A stretch of 64,000 nt of DNA from assembly GCF_014332695.1 (NCBI RefSeq), contig NZ_MBUA01000001.1, positions 434,001-498,000 of the forward strand, in the 5' to 3' direction. The translations under genes were made by a program, and so were the position numbers. Of the stretch, positions 51,348 through 60,600 are shown in pieces. The stretch is from Flavihumibacter stibioxidans. Lineage in GTDB: Bacteria; Bacteroidota; Bacteroidia; Chitinophagales; Chitinophagaceae. A model generated the notes under the pieces. That model saw only the letters and a program-made list of their open reading frames with translations, did not search any database and was not told the origin of the DNA. Each line of letters begins with the position of its first letter. Positions within the stretch are counted from its first letter, which is position 1.

Positions 51348-51406
51348 CCTGGTTTGAAATAACAAATTTTCGGCCCAAAGGTTAATACGGTGGAACAACC
51401 AGCCAC

Positions 51407-51438
51407 AAAAAAAGTGTCTGGCCGCTGCCAGACACTTT
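51407..51438 (-). terminator. Intrinsic terminator of rpoD
   Basis: On the minus strand AAAGTGTCTGG, a 6-base loop, CCAGACACTTT and a run of seven T form an 11-bp stem and tail, 35 bases after the sigma stop. The stem contains GTGTCTG/CAGACAC, the core of repeat families B and C. Confidence 0.9.
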
Positions 51439-51446
51439 CCACAACT

Positions 51447-51464
51447 GCCTGACCTGGGTCAGGC
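51447..51464. repeat. Palindrome GCCTGACC/GGTCAGGC between rpoD and its terminator
   Basis: Eight-base arms with a 2-base centre, between the rpoD stop (51474) and the terminator hairpin. It may extend the 3' structure of the sigma mRNA. Confidence 0.6.
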
Positions 51465-51473
51465 GATAAAGAT

Positions 51474-52331
51474 TTATCCCAGATATGCTTTCAGCGCATT
51501 GCTGTAACGGGCTTTCTGGAGGCGCTTGATGGCCCTTTCCTTGATCTGGCGGATACGCTCTTTGGTGAGGTCGTATTTCTGACCAATCTGTTCGATGGTT
51601 ACACCATTCTCACCGTCCAGTCCGAAATAGGCATTTACAATCTCTGCTTCGCGGGGGCTGAGAGATTTCAATACGCGGCGGATTTCGTTGCGGAGTGAAT
51701 CCTGCATAACGTCTTCGTCGGTATCGTCACTGCCTTCCAACAAGTCGCCCATTGCCACATCTTCTGCTTCGTGCACTGGTGCATCCAGTGAAGTGTGACG
51801 GGTATTACTCTGGAAAATATTGTTGATTTCGGTTTCGCTCATTTCCAGGATCTCGGCCAGTTCTTCCGTAGAAGGCTCGCGCTCATGCTCCTGTTCGAAA
51901 GCCATATAAGCCTTGTTGGCTTTATTATAGGTTCCGATCTTGTTCTGGGGCAGACGTACCAGGCGGCCCTGTTCGGCCAAAGCCTGCAGGATGGACTGAC
52001 GAATCCACCATACGGCATAGGAAATGAATTTAAAACCCTTGGTTTCATCAAAACGCTGGGCGGCTTTGATCAGACCCAGGTTTCCTTCATTGATGAGGTC
52101 ACTCAGGGAAAGCCCCTGGTGCTGGTATTGCTTGGCCACAGAAACGACGAAACGCAGGTTAGCCTGCACCAGTTTATCAAGCGCACGCTGGTCGCCCATC
52201 TTGATGCGCTGGGCAAGAGTGGTCTCCTCTTCGGGAGTGATCATGGAGATTTTAGAAATTTCCTGAAGATACTTTTCAACCGCCTGGGAGTCCCGGTTGG
52301 TAATCTGTGTAGCAATTTTTAGCTGCCTCAT
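51474..52331 (-). CDS. rpoD: RNA polymerase sigma factor RpoD/SigA type
   Basis: A 285-residue group 1 type sigma factor, the short form typical of Bacteroidota primary sigma. It has region 1.2 (AVEKYLQEISKISMITPEEE), region 2 (NLRFVVSVAKQYQHQGLSLSDLINEGNLGLIKAAQRFDETKGFKFISYAVWWIRQSILQAL), region 3 and a region 4 helix-turn-helix (TIEQIGQKYDLTKERIRQIKERAIKRLQ). It lacks a long region 1.1. It recognises TTTG / TAnnTTTG promoters, and boxes of that type occur across this window. It is read alone and ends in a strong terminator. Confidence 0.95.
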   Translation of the reverse strand: MRQLKIATQITNRDSQAVEKYLQEISKISMITPEEETTLAQRIKMGDQRALDKLVQANLRFVVSVAKQYQHQGLSLSDLINEGNLGLIKAAQRFDETKGFKFISYAVWWIRQSILQALAEQGRLVRLPQNKIGTYNKANKAYMAFEQEHEREPSTEELAEILEMSETEINNIFQSNTRHTSLDAPVHEAEDVAMGDLLEGSDDTDEDVMQDSLRNEIRRVLKSLSPREAEIVNAYFGLDGENGVTIEQIGQKYDLTKERIRQIKERAIKRLQKARYSNALKAYLG

Positions 52332-52539
52332 GCCTATCTGTTAATTTAGTTTATAACGCTCTAATGACGCTTACGGTTCGCCGGAAGTTGCAAATAGGAA
52401 GGTTAAAGAAAGGCGAAATGGTCCAGAACTGTCTGCAAAAATAATCACTCCTCCACAGAATTCATAGCCCATGTGGATAATTATCTGCTTTTTATAGATA
52501 ATTATTTACACAAAATTACGTTGGAACCGTTACCGGGAC

Positions 52540-52561
52540 TGACCGCAACCGATTGCGGTCA
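52540..52561. other. Hairpin overlapping the purM stop codon
   Basis: TGACCGCAA, four bases, TTGCGGTCA: a perfect 9-bp stem whose right arm contains the purM stop codon (minus strand). No T run follows. It may act as a 3' stabilising or weak terminator element. Confidence 0.55.
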
Positions 52562-53734
52562 ATATTTTACGATGGTACCATCGGGACTGTGGAGAACTAA
52601 TTCTTTGGAATCAGATGCTTCCACCCGGCCCACGATTTTGGCTTCAATGCCCAATTCCTGCCCTGCCGTTATCATTCTTTCAGCAGAAGCCTCGCTGGTA
52701 AAGAGTTCCAGGCGATGCCCCATGTTGAAAACCTGGTACATTTCGCGCCAGTCCGAACCGGAAGCTTTTTGAAGAAGGTTGAATACCACTGGCGGTTCAA
52801 ACAGGTTGTCCTTTATAATCCTGTAGGGGGCCGGCAAATACTTCAGGCATTTTGTCTGTCCCCCGCCGCTGCAATGCACCAGGCCGTGGATATCATCAAA
52901 ACGCTCTTCCAGCAGTCTTTTCATGAGCGGCGCATAGGTCCGCGTGGCACTCAGTAAGAGGTGACCGACATCGGTTTTGGCATGCCCGGGAACTTCAATC
53001 GGATCAGTCATTTTATTGGGTCCGATATAAACTACCTGGTCATTCAGGCCGGTATCATAGGATTCCGGGAAACTGGTTGAATAGGATTTATGCAGGGCAT
53101 CATGGCGGGCGCTTGTCAGGCCGTTGCTACCGATACCGCTGTTATAGGCCTTTTCGTAATTGGTTCGGCCGGCACTGGCAAAGCCAACGATCACGTCCCC
53201 GGCGGCGATGCGGTCATTTGTAACCAGCCTGTCTTTGGGCCAGCGGGCGGTCATGGTACCGTTAACGGCAATGGAACGCACCACATCACCCACATCTGCA
53301 GTCTCCCCCCCCAGGTAGTGGATATTGACCCCATAGGTTTTCATCTCGTCGAAAAAAGCCTGTGTACCTGAGATGATGGCCTCCAGTACTTCGCCCGGGA
53401 TTAGCCTTTTATTTCTGTCAATCGTGGAAGAAAACAGCAGATTATCATGGATGCCCACGCAAAGCAGGTCATCAATGTTCATCACAATCGCATCCTGGGC
53501 AATACCCTTCCAAACCGATACATCACCGGTTTCCTTCCAGTAAAGGTAGGCCAGGATACTTTTGGTACCCGCCCCATCGGCATGCATCAGGTTTACCCAG
53601 TTGGCATCGCCGCCCAGGTAATCGGGGTAAATCTTGCAAAAAGCATGGGGATAAAGTCCCTGGTCGAGTTTTTCCGTTGCCTTATGTACTTCTTCTTTCT
53701 GAGCAGAAACGCCGCGTTGCGAATAGAGACTCAT
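52559..53734 (-). CDS. purM: Phosphoribosylformylglycinamidine cyclo-ligase (AIR synthetase)
   Basis: A 391-residue PurM. It converts FGAM and ATP to AIR in purine synthesis. Visible parts include VNLMHADGAGTKSILAYLY, GIAQDAIVMNIDDLLCVG (phosphate/Mg2+ site), LGGETADVGD and VGFASAGRTNYEKAYNSGIGSNG. It is longer than E. coli PurM (345), as is common in Bacteroidota. The start is ATG. The tandem 7-mer repeat lies upstream, between it and ribF. Confidence 0.92.
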   Translation of the reverse strand: MSLYSQRGVSAQKEEVHKATEKLDQGLYPHAFCKIYPDYLGGDANWVNLMHADGAGTKSILAYLYWKETGDVSVWKGIAQDAIVMNIDDLLCVGIHDNLLFSSTIDRNKRLIPGEVLEAIISGTQAFFDEMKTYGVNIHYLGGETADVGDVVRSIAVNGTMTARWPKDRLVTNDRIAAGDVIVGFASAGRTNYEKAYNSGIGSNGLTSARHDALHKSYSTSFPESYDTGLNDQVVYIGPNKMTDPIEVPGHAKTDVGHLLLSATRTYAPLMKRLLEERFDDIHGLVHCSGGGQTKCLKYLPAPYRIIKDNLFEPPVVFNLLQKASGSDWREMYQVFNMGHRLELFTSEASAERMITAGQELGIEAKIVGRVEASDSKELVLHSPDGTIVKY

Positions 53735-53767
53735 ATTTGTGGATTCGAAGCGCGAAGATCAGGAAAA

Positions 53768-53795
53768 ATGGTGAATGGTGAATGGTGATTGGTGA
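53768..53795. repeat. Four 7-base tandem repeats (ATGGTGA)
   Basis: ATGGTGA occurs at 53768, 53775 and 53782, followed by TTGGTGA at 53789. It is the intergenic stretch between purM and ribF and could affect spacing of the divergent promoters. Confidence 0.85.
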
Positions 53796-53833
53796 ATAGG
53801 TTGTGGGTGCGAGCGCTGATGCTGCTTTTCACC

Positions 53834-53841
53834 TATTTTTG
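53834..53841 (+). promoter_or_regulatory. -7 box of ribF
   Basis: TATTTTTG matches TAnnTTTG and ends eight bases before the ATG of ribF. The transcript would have a very short leader. Confidence 0.5.
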
Positions 53842-53849
53842 CGCTCCCC

Positions 53850-54809
53850 ATGCAGGTTCACAGAAACATAAATGAATTGCCGGCTTTCCGGAACGCCATT
53901 ATTACCATCGGTACATTTGACGGGGTCCACCTGGGCCACAGGACCATCATCAAACAATTGAAGGCGCTTGCAGAACAGGTGAACGGCGAAACCGTGATCA
54001 TCACTTTTCACCCGCACCCCCGGCGTATTGTAGGCAGGGAAGCCATGCCGGTTCAATTGCTGACGAGCCTGACCGAAAAAATTAACCTGTTGCAGGCTGC
54101 CGGAATAGATCACCTGGTGGTGGTTCCCTTTACCCAGGATTTTGCTGCCCAAAATCCAAATTCCTACGTAGAGGATTTCCTGATAAAGCATTTTCATCCC
54201 CATACCATTATCATCGGTTACGATCACCGTTTCGGGCGAAACCGCGGAGGTGATTTCCACCTGCTGGAAGAATACGCTGCCAAAGGCCTTTTTGGCCTGG
54301 TGGAAATTCCAGGCAAACTGCTGGAAGAAGCGACCATCAGTTCCACGCGAATAAGGCAGGCCTTACTCCAGGGAGACCTTGGCCTGGCATCCAATCTCCT
54401 GGGTTACGATTATTTTTTCGAAGGGATCGTGATCAAGGGAAACCAACTCGGCCGTACCATTGGCTACCCTACGGCCAACCTCCATCTCACCGACAATGAG
54501 AAACTCATCCCTGCAAACGGCGTTTATGCGGTTACGGTAGTACGCAGGAATGCAGGCCCTGACGATCATGTACAACTGAAAGGAATGATGAATATAGGGG
54601 TTCGCCCTACTGTGGACGGACTGAACCGTGTCATTGAAGTGAACCTCTTTGATTTTTCAGAAGACATCTACGGCGAAACACTCCAGGTTACCCTTCGACA
54701 TCGCCTCCGCTCCGAACAGAAATTCGACGGGCTGGATGCCCTCAGAATCCAGCTGGCAAAAGACAGGCAGGACAGCCTACATCATCTTGACGACCATCTC
54801 CTTCATTAG
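53850..54809 (+). CDS. ribF: Bifunctional riboflavin kinase/FAD synthetase
   Basis: A 319-residue enzyme making FMN and FAD. The N-terminal nucleotidyltransferase has GTFDGVHLGHRTIIKQL and DHRFGRNRGGD; the C-terminal flavokinase domain has GNQLGRTIGYPTANLHL and MMNIGVRPTVDG...NLFDFSEDIYGE. Its last 33 bases overlap the 3' end of holA on the opposite strand. It is divergent from purM. Confidence 0.96.
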   Translation: MQVHRNINELPAFRNAIITIGTFDGVHLGHRTIIKQLKALAEQVNGETVIITFHPHPRRIVGREAMPVQLLTSLTEKINLLQAAGIDHLVVVPFTQDFAAQNPNSYVEDFLIKHFHPHTIIIGYDHRFGRNRGGDFHLLEEYAAKGLFGLVEIPGKLLEEATISSTRIRQALLQGDLGLASNLLGYDYFFEGIVIKGNQLGRTIGYPTANLHLTDNEKLIPANGVYAVTVVRRNAGPDDHVQLKGMMNIGVRPTVDGLNRVIEVNLFDFSEDIYGETLQVTLRHRLRSEQKFDGLDALRIQLAKDRQDSLHHLDDHLLH

Positions 54810-55772
54810 GGAGGCATCTGAAGTACCGCCGTCATTGATCCCGATGGAACGCAGATTGTATTCGTGAAGGAGTAACAAAATCCTCTCAACCCCTTCATAT
54901 TCGTAACGCTGTGCGCAAGCCAGGTAATCTTTCACGAAAAAAGGTGAGATACCGATAGAGGATGCAATCATTTTCTCATCGCGGCTATGTGCCCCAAAGA
55001 CCTGGAAGACCTTGCTGAAGAAATTATACAATGCCGGCAACACCATCTGGATGGGGCCGGCTTTGGGATTGCCCTCAAAATAGTTAATGATGCGAAGAGC
55101 CTTGGACAGGTCTTTGCGTGCGATGGCATCCTGTAATTCAAACACGTTGAACTCCTTACTCACCCCGATGTATTTTTCTATATCATCTTCGGTTATGCTT
55201 TTACGTGTTCCAAGGTTGATAAGGAGTTTGTCTATCTCATTATCGATCCTGCTGAGGTCATTGCCGATATGGTCAACCAGCAGCATCAGTGCTTTCTGGT
55301 TGATCTGGTATCCCTTGGACGCAACCAGTTTTTCGGTCCAGCCGGGCAGCTGGTTGTCATACATCTTTTTTGTCTGCAGCAATTCCGTTTTATCTTTCAG
55401 CAATTTGGACAGCTTGCTGCGGCCATCCACTTTTTTCTCTTTATGCGCAACTACAAAAACAGTTGATTTAAGCGGATTGGCAATATAGCTTTCCAACTTA
55501 TCAAGATCCTTCATCTGCTGTGCCTCCTTAAGCAGCACAACCTGCCGGTCGGAAAACATAGGGTAGCGCATGCAGGCATTTACAATATCCGCCCAGTTGG
55601 CTTCCCTGCCATAGAAAACAGTCAGGTTGAAACCTGCTTCTGCTTCTGTCAGCAGGTGATGTTCGGCTTCCTGCATCAATTTATCAATGTAATAATCCTC
55701 TTCACCTTCCAGCCAGTAGACAGGTTTGAACTGCTTATTCTTCCAATCGGCTAAAATTTTTTCGACAGACAT
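54777..55772 (-). CDS. holA: DNA polymerase III delta subunit
   Basis: A 331-residue clamp-loader subunit. It has an N-terminal AAA-like domain (FKPVYWLEGEEDYYIDKLM, MFSDRQVVLLKEAQQM), a Lys/Ser-rich middle typical of delta, and a C-terminal helical collar with FEGNPKAGPIQMVLPALYNFF and FFVKDYLACAQRYEYEGV. It opens the beta clamp during replication. The 3' end overlaps ribF by 33 bases in antisense. Confidence 0.93.
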   Translation of the reverse strand: MSVEKILADWKNKQFKPVYWLEGEEDYYIDKLMQEAEHHLLTEAEAGFNLTVFYGREANWADIVNACMRYPMFSDRQVVLLKEAQQMKDLDKLESYIANPLKSTVFVVAHKEKKVDGRSKLSKLLKDKTELLQTKKMYDNQLPGWTEKLVASKGYQINQKALMLLVDHIGNDLSRIDNEIDKLLINLGTRKSITEDDIEKYIGVSKEFNVFELQDAIARKDLSKALRIINYFEGNPKAGPIQMVLPALYNFFSKVFQVFGAHSRDEKMIASSIGISPFFVKDYLACAQRYEYEGVERILLLLHEYNLRSIGINDGGTSDASLMKEMVVKMM

Positions 55773-55982
55773 TCTTTTTGATTCAGGAATGCAATAATAA
55801 TTGAAAGCTCGGAAAAATGTCGGAAATTAGCATGGATCTGCTTCCTACCACTTTGAAACTCAGGTTTTAATCCCCCCCTATTTTTTTTGGCACGGTTTTC
55901 GAAAGGGCATCAATGTCTGTTAATCAAAAAACCAAACTTACTGGACATTAACTATTTCTAAATTCTGAAAAACAAATATCTA

Positions 55983-56957
55983 ATGAGCACGTCAAACTAT
56001 CCTTCAGCAACCCCAACGCAAGAGCCTAAAAAAGATTATAAAGGCCTGATCATTGCATTACTGGCAGCAGGTCTGCTGGGTACATGGGGTTATTTGTTGT
56101 GGAACAACAACCAGAAAGAACAAACCATTCAGCAAAAAGAAGCTACCATCGCACAGGTAACTGATGAGAAAACTGAATTGCAGCGCAACTTCGATGCATC
56201 GCTTGCACGCCTTGATTCAGTTACCGGCAACAACAATGCCCTGGAAGGCAAGCTGACTGAAAAGAACAGCGAAATCTCCAAGCTGAAAGGTGAGATCCGC
56301 AGCATCCTCAACAAGAGAAATGCTACTGCCGCCGAACTGAAAAGGGCTAAAACCCTGATCGCTGAAATGAATGAAAAAGTTGCAGGACTGGAGCAGGAGG
56401 TTGCCCGCCTGACAGCAGAAAACACTCAACTTAATACTGATCTTACAACTGAGAAGACCAGGACCACACAGTTGACCAGCGACCTGGCCACTACCACTTC
56501 CGCCAAGCAGGAACTGGAAAAAACAGTTGACATTGCTTCTACCCTGAATGCTTATAATATCGCTATCACTCCAATCAATGAAAAAGGAAGTGGTAAAGAA
56601 AAAGTAACCACTTCAGCCAAGCGTGTAGACAAACTGGTTATCTCTTTTGATGTTGACAACCGTATTGCTCCTGCGGGAAGCGCTGATGTGTATGTTGTGG
56701 TTATCGGACCTGATGGCAAGCCTGTATCCCAGACTGCACTCGGCTCCGGCACTTTCACTACCCGTGAAGAAGGTGACAAGCCTTTCACTGCCAAGGTTCC
56801 TGTAAAGATCGAAACCGGCAAGAAAACTCCTGTTGAGTTTGCCTGGAAGTCCGGCGCCGATTTCCAGCGTGGTAACTACAAGATCGAAATCTATCACAAT
56901 GGATTCAAGATCGGTGAAGGAACCCGCGAACTGAAAAAAGGCGGACTGTTCGGATAA
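55983..56957 (+). CDS. Membrane-anchored coiled-coil protein
   Basis: A 324-residue protein with a short cytoplasmic N-terminus, one membrane helix (about 23-41, GLIIALLAAGLLGTWGYLLW), a long coiled coil (about 44-190, rich in heptads and Gln/Glu/Lys), and a C-terminal beta-rich domain of about 120 residues (VDKLVISFDVDNRI...RGNYKIEIYHNGFKIGEGTRELKKGG). I do not recognise a named family; the terminal domain looks like an Ig-like or FlgD-like module. The 210-base gap upstream holds C7/T8 homopolymer runs and no gene. It ends in a long bidirectional terminator. Confidence 0.75.
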   Translation: MSTSNYPSATPTQEPKKDYKGLIIALLAAGLLGTWGYLLWNNNQKEQTIQQKEATIAQVTDEKTELQRNFDASLARLDSVTGNNNALEGKLTEKNSEISKLKGEIRSILNKRNATAAELKRAKTLIAEMNEKVAGLEQEVARLTAENTQLNTDLTTEKTRTTQLTSDLATTTSAKQELEKTVDIASTLNAYNIAITPINEKGSGKEKVTTSAKRVDKLVISFDVDNRIAPAGSADVYVVVIGPDGKPVSQTALGSGTFTTREEGDKPFTAKVPVKIETGKKTPVEFAWKSGADFQRGNYKIEIYHNGFKIGEGTRELKKGGLFG

Positions 56958-56963
56958 TAAATT

Positions 56964-57023
56964 AATAGTATAGCTATAAAAAAAGCCACTCAAACGAGTG
57001 GCTTTTTTTATAGCTATACTATT
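56964..57023. terminator. 28-bp perfect inverted repeat, bidirectional terminator
   Basis: Left arm 56964-56991 and right arm 56996-57023 are exact reverse complements with an AAAC loop. The inner part GCCACTC/GAGTGGC with a T7 run is a standard terminator in both directions; the outer ATAGTATAGCTAT extends the stem. It separates the coiled-coil gene and the convergent outer-membrane gene. Confidence 0.93.
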
Positions 57024-57035
57024 TTTTATAACCTG

Positions 57036-57566
57036 TTACCGGAAGGTATACCTGGCAGACACACCGAAAATATCACCATGGGTCTTGTTGTATCCACGAT
57101 CATTATAGTCGGGATCATCATACGGACTGCCGAAAAAAAGTGTCGGACGGAAATCAGCAGAAAGGTTCAGGGGAATGTTAGAGAACTTATAATCAACACC
57201 ACCTGTAGCAAATACGCCAAAATTGAATCCGCGGTAATCACTTTCAGATGAAAATGAATTAAGGACTGAAAGCCCACCACCTACATACCAGCGCAATCCT
57301 TCCACCGGCTTGATATCAAAATGATGCTGATACGCGGCAGAAAAAGCAGCCGTAACCCAATCAGCCCGGTAATTGTTATGCCCCTTGAATCCAAGATTGA
57401 ACTCCAGTGCACCCGCATCTGATATAAAAGTTTTGTAAGATGCAGCAACGGCGTCGTAATAAGCCGAACTTAGACGGATACCAATTGCACTCTGGTAATC
57501 ACTCTGGGCTTTGGCCGCACCAGCCATTGCAAACGCCAATCCAAAGGATAAAAGCAATTTTTTCAT
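57036..57566 (-). CDS. Small outer-membrane beta-barrel protein
   Basis: A 176-residue exported protein with a signal peptide (1-20, AKAQ) and alternating aromatic strands (IGIRLSSAYYDAVAASY, NYRADWVTAAFSAAYQHHF, GLRWYVGGGLSVLNSF, FATGGVDYKFSNIPLNLSADFRPTLFFG) ending in Phe/Arg, fitting an eight-stranded outer-membrane barrel. Its function is unknown. Confidence 0.82.
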   Translation of the reverse strand: MKKLLLSFGLAFAMAGAAKAQSDYQSAIGIRLSSAYYDAVAASYKTFISDAGALEFNLGFKGHNNYRADWVTAAFSAAYQHHFDIKPVEGLRWYVGGGLSVLNSFSSESDYRGFNFGVFATGGVDYKFSNIPLNLSADFRPTLFFGSPYDDPDYNDRGYNKTHGDIFGVSARYTFR

Positions 57567-57692
57567 AAATGGGATTTTAAATTTAATACCGCAAAATACT
57601 ACAAATCCAACAAATCATACTAACACGCCTGCACAGGTGCAACAACTGGTTTCAGGTTAATCAACCTCAACCAACACAGGTCTAACCTCCAT

Positions 57693-60600
57693 CTAAAGTA
57701 TTGCCCTCAAGGCTGCCCGACCGATATGAATGGTTCTCTTGTCTCCTGGTTTGCGTCCCTCATACTGGATATTCATTTCCAGGTTCTTTCCCAGTCGTTT
57801 TGTGAGATCCAGCGTCCACAAAAGGTTTTTTCCGGGTTGCAATCCATCCAGTAAAATATAACTGACCGTTGTATTGGTTGCATACGGAAACCGAATAGTG
57901 TTATAGGTCAACTTACCCTGAAGCGACGCACTTTGCACCACATTGTATTTTACATCCGCACTGAAAGCATGGGAACCAAGTTTTTCCCGGGCACCCTGAA
58001 GGTTATCTTTACCTGCATACCTGTAAGCACCGATGATCCTGAAACTGGCACCACGGGTGTAGGTTAATTTAGGTTCGAGGGAATGTTGCCTGACAAGGTA
58101 ATTCCTGTTGTCAAACTTTTCATTACCCGTAGTAAGCTGGTTCGATCCTTTTTTTCCTGTCATCTCAATGGTAAACCGGCGGGTAAAATTCCAGCGGCTT
58201 CGAAGAGACCATTCCTGGAGCCACCTGCTTTCCAGCCCATAGGTTAGCAATACCCTTGACCTGTTGCGCGAATTACTGAGATCAAATCCCCATTTGGAAC
58301 TGAAGCGATTAAACGCAAGACTGTTGATCCAGATATTGGTCAGCGATATCAGGCTGCTGTCTTCCAGGGTATTGGCGAAAGGATTGAAATGCAATTTATC
58401 ATCAGACAGTTGTTTCCTGAACAACTGCAGGGATGACTGAAGGTTGAAGCGGGAAATGAATTTCTGAAAAGCATTAGCTTCAGCGGGATCGATCAGTGCA
58501 CGGGGATTCAGGCCCAGACTGTAATTAAAACTATTGTAGGCAGCTTTTACAAATTCATTTGTGGGTGTAAATATCCGGATATATTTCGCCTGGTCCTGAA
58601 ACAGCGCCACTTCAAATTCATTCAGTTGCTGTACCCCATCGCTGTTATAATCGAACCAGGCATATTCACCCTGTCCTGCCGGAACTTCAAGGAAAGCAAA
58701 ATCCCTTTTCTGCTCCTGCCCTGCCCCCATTTCATACAAGAGGTTACCCGTCAGCATTCCCTTCCATTCATTCACCACATATTCCAGCCGCCCCAGCAGA
58801 CTCCTGTCGGCCTCCTTGCTGGTCGTTGTCTTTTCATAAACCTGCAGGGTACGGTAAGTCGTATTGACCCTTACCTGGTGGGCGGAATTTGACAGCAATT
58901 CGGCAGTTAAGTTGATGTTCTGGCTCCTGTCGGTCCGAACCAGCCCCTTACCGACGGGCACTTTATCACTTCTCGTATAATAACTGATGCCCCACTTATT
59001 GTCCTTCTTTTCATCAGACTTCAGGTAAATTTTCACCATATCAAATGAAAAACTATAGGGCGAAACAGAATCCGTCTGTTTATTCCTGACCTCATTATGT
59101 TCCAGCGAATAATTAAAACCAACGGTATAAGATTTAAGCCTGGAAAGGGTTTTAGCGATATCAAATGATGGCCGGAAGAAATATCCCTTTTCTGTAGCGC
59201 CGGATGAACTGGATAAACTCAGCTGGTTATTAAACTGCCAGCCCCGGAAAGCCTGGTGATGCAAAATACTGTTCCGGATTCCTTTGAAATCCTTATTCCT
59301 GTTATAACTGGTCAACTGGTAACGGAGTCTGTTGTCCTTTACATCTCCAAGTTCAAGGCCACCTGTAACAATCAATTCATCTGCAGGCTGCACCAGCAGT
59401 GGCAATCCCCAGTCGCGTGTAAATTCAACATTACGCAGGCGTTCGAGTGGCTTAAAGCTTTTCTCCACCCACTCGAACCCGCCATCACCCTGCAGGTTAT
59501 ATTTCTTTCCCAGCGGAACCTTATGTTTTAGCTGCAGCTTTGCAGCCATCCCTTTATTATCACGTTTATCCTTAGCCGAAAATGTGTTGACATCATAATT
59601 GCTCAGCCCCAGGTCGGCGCTGACACTGGTTTTACCAGATATGTTGTAATCGCCCCCAATGGTAATGATCTGTTGTTTTTTAGGGGTTACCAGGAAAGTG
59701 GCAGCTTCATAACGGCCCTGGGGCTGGCCATTAACCGGTTCAACCCAGCGGAATACTTTTCCGTTGGCAGCATTCAGATCGGGTACATAGTTGCCCCTGC
59801 CCTGCCCTACGTCAATAAAGGATAAATTATAGCGCGCACTATCGGGGTTGGTGGAATACACATAAATGGAATCGGGTTGCCCACCCACCAGCACTTCAAC
59901 TTTTTTGTACAGAATTTTACCGGGAGAAAAAGTATCAATAGCAGCAATTGGGTAAAACGACTGGTTTATACTGTCACCCACCAGACCGAGGAATTGTTTC
60001 TGGTCAGGATTGAGTGTTTGGTTGATGGGCGAATTCCGGGCATCGTTGTTTGAAAAAGCTCCCATTCGCAATCTGAACCGTTCACCGAAACTGGTTTCAT
60101 TCGACAGGTAGAGATTGGTATTCAGGTAGTTCCTGTCGGCGTATTCGAATTCGACCTGGATCCTCCTGTCCTTGCTGATCATCCTGCGTGGGGTAAAGGT
60201 GATCTCGGCCGTATTGTAATTGATGACATAATCGCGGTCTTCACCGCGTTGCAGCAGTTCTCCATCAATATAGACCCTTTCCGTACCAGCCAGTACAACA
60301 AAGTACAATTCGTTGCTGGCGCCGGTCAGGCGGTACGGGCCCTGGTTACCTTCCAGTCCTTCAAATACATTCCGGGTAAATTTACCTTTGGCAACAGACC
60401 CGCTGAAAAGGGTTGTATTGGTCACATTCTTCGCGAGTTTAGTGGTGTTCTCAAAAGCACCACCCTGGAGACGCTTGTAAAAATTCAGGAAATAATTCCG
60501 GTTCTGGCGGATATCGATATCACCCAGGCTGAGTTGCCATCCGTTCTTTTTGAACTGAAGGAATATCCGGTCAAATTCATTCAGTTGCTGGGTGGTGCCA

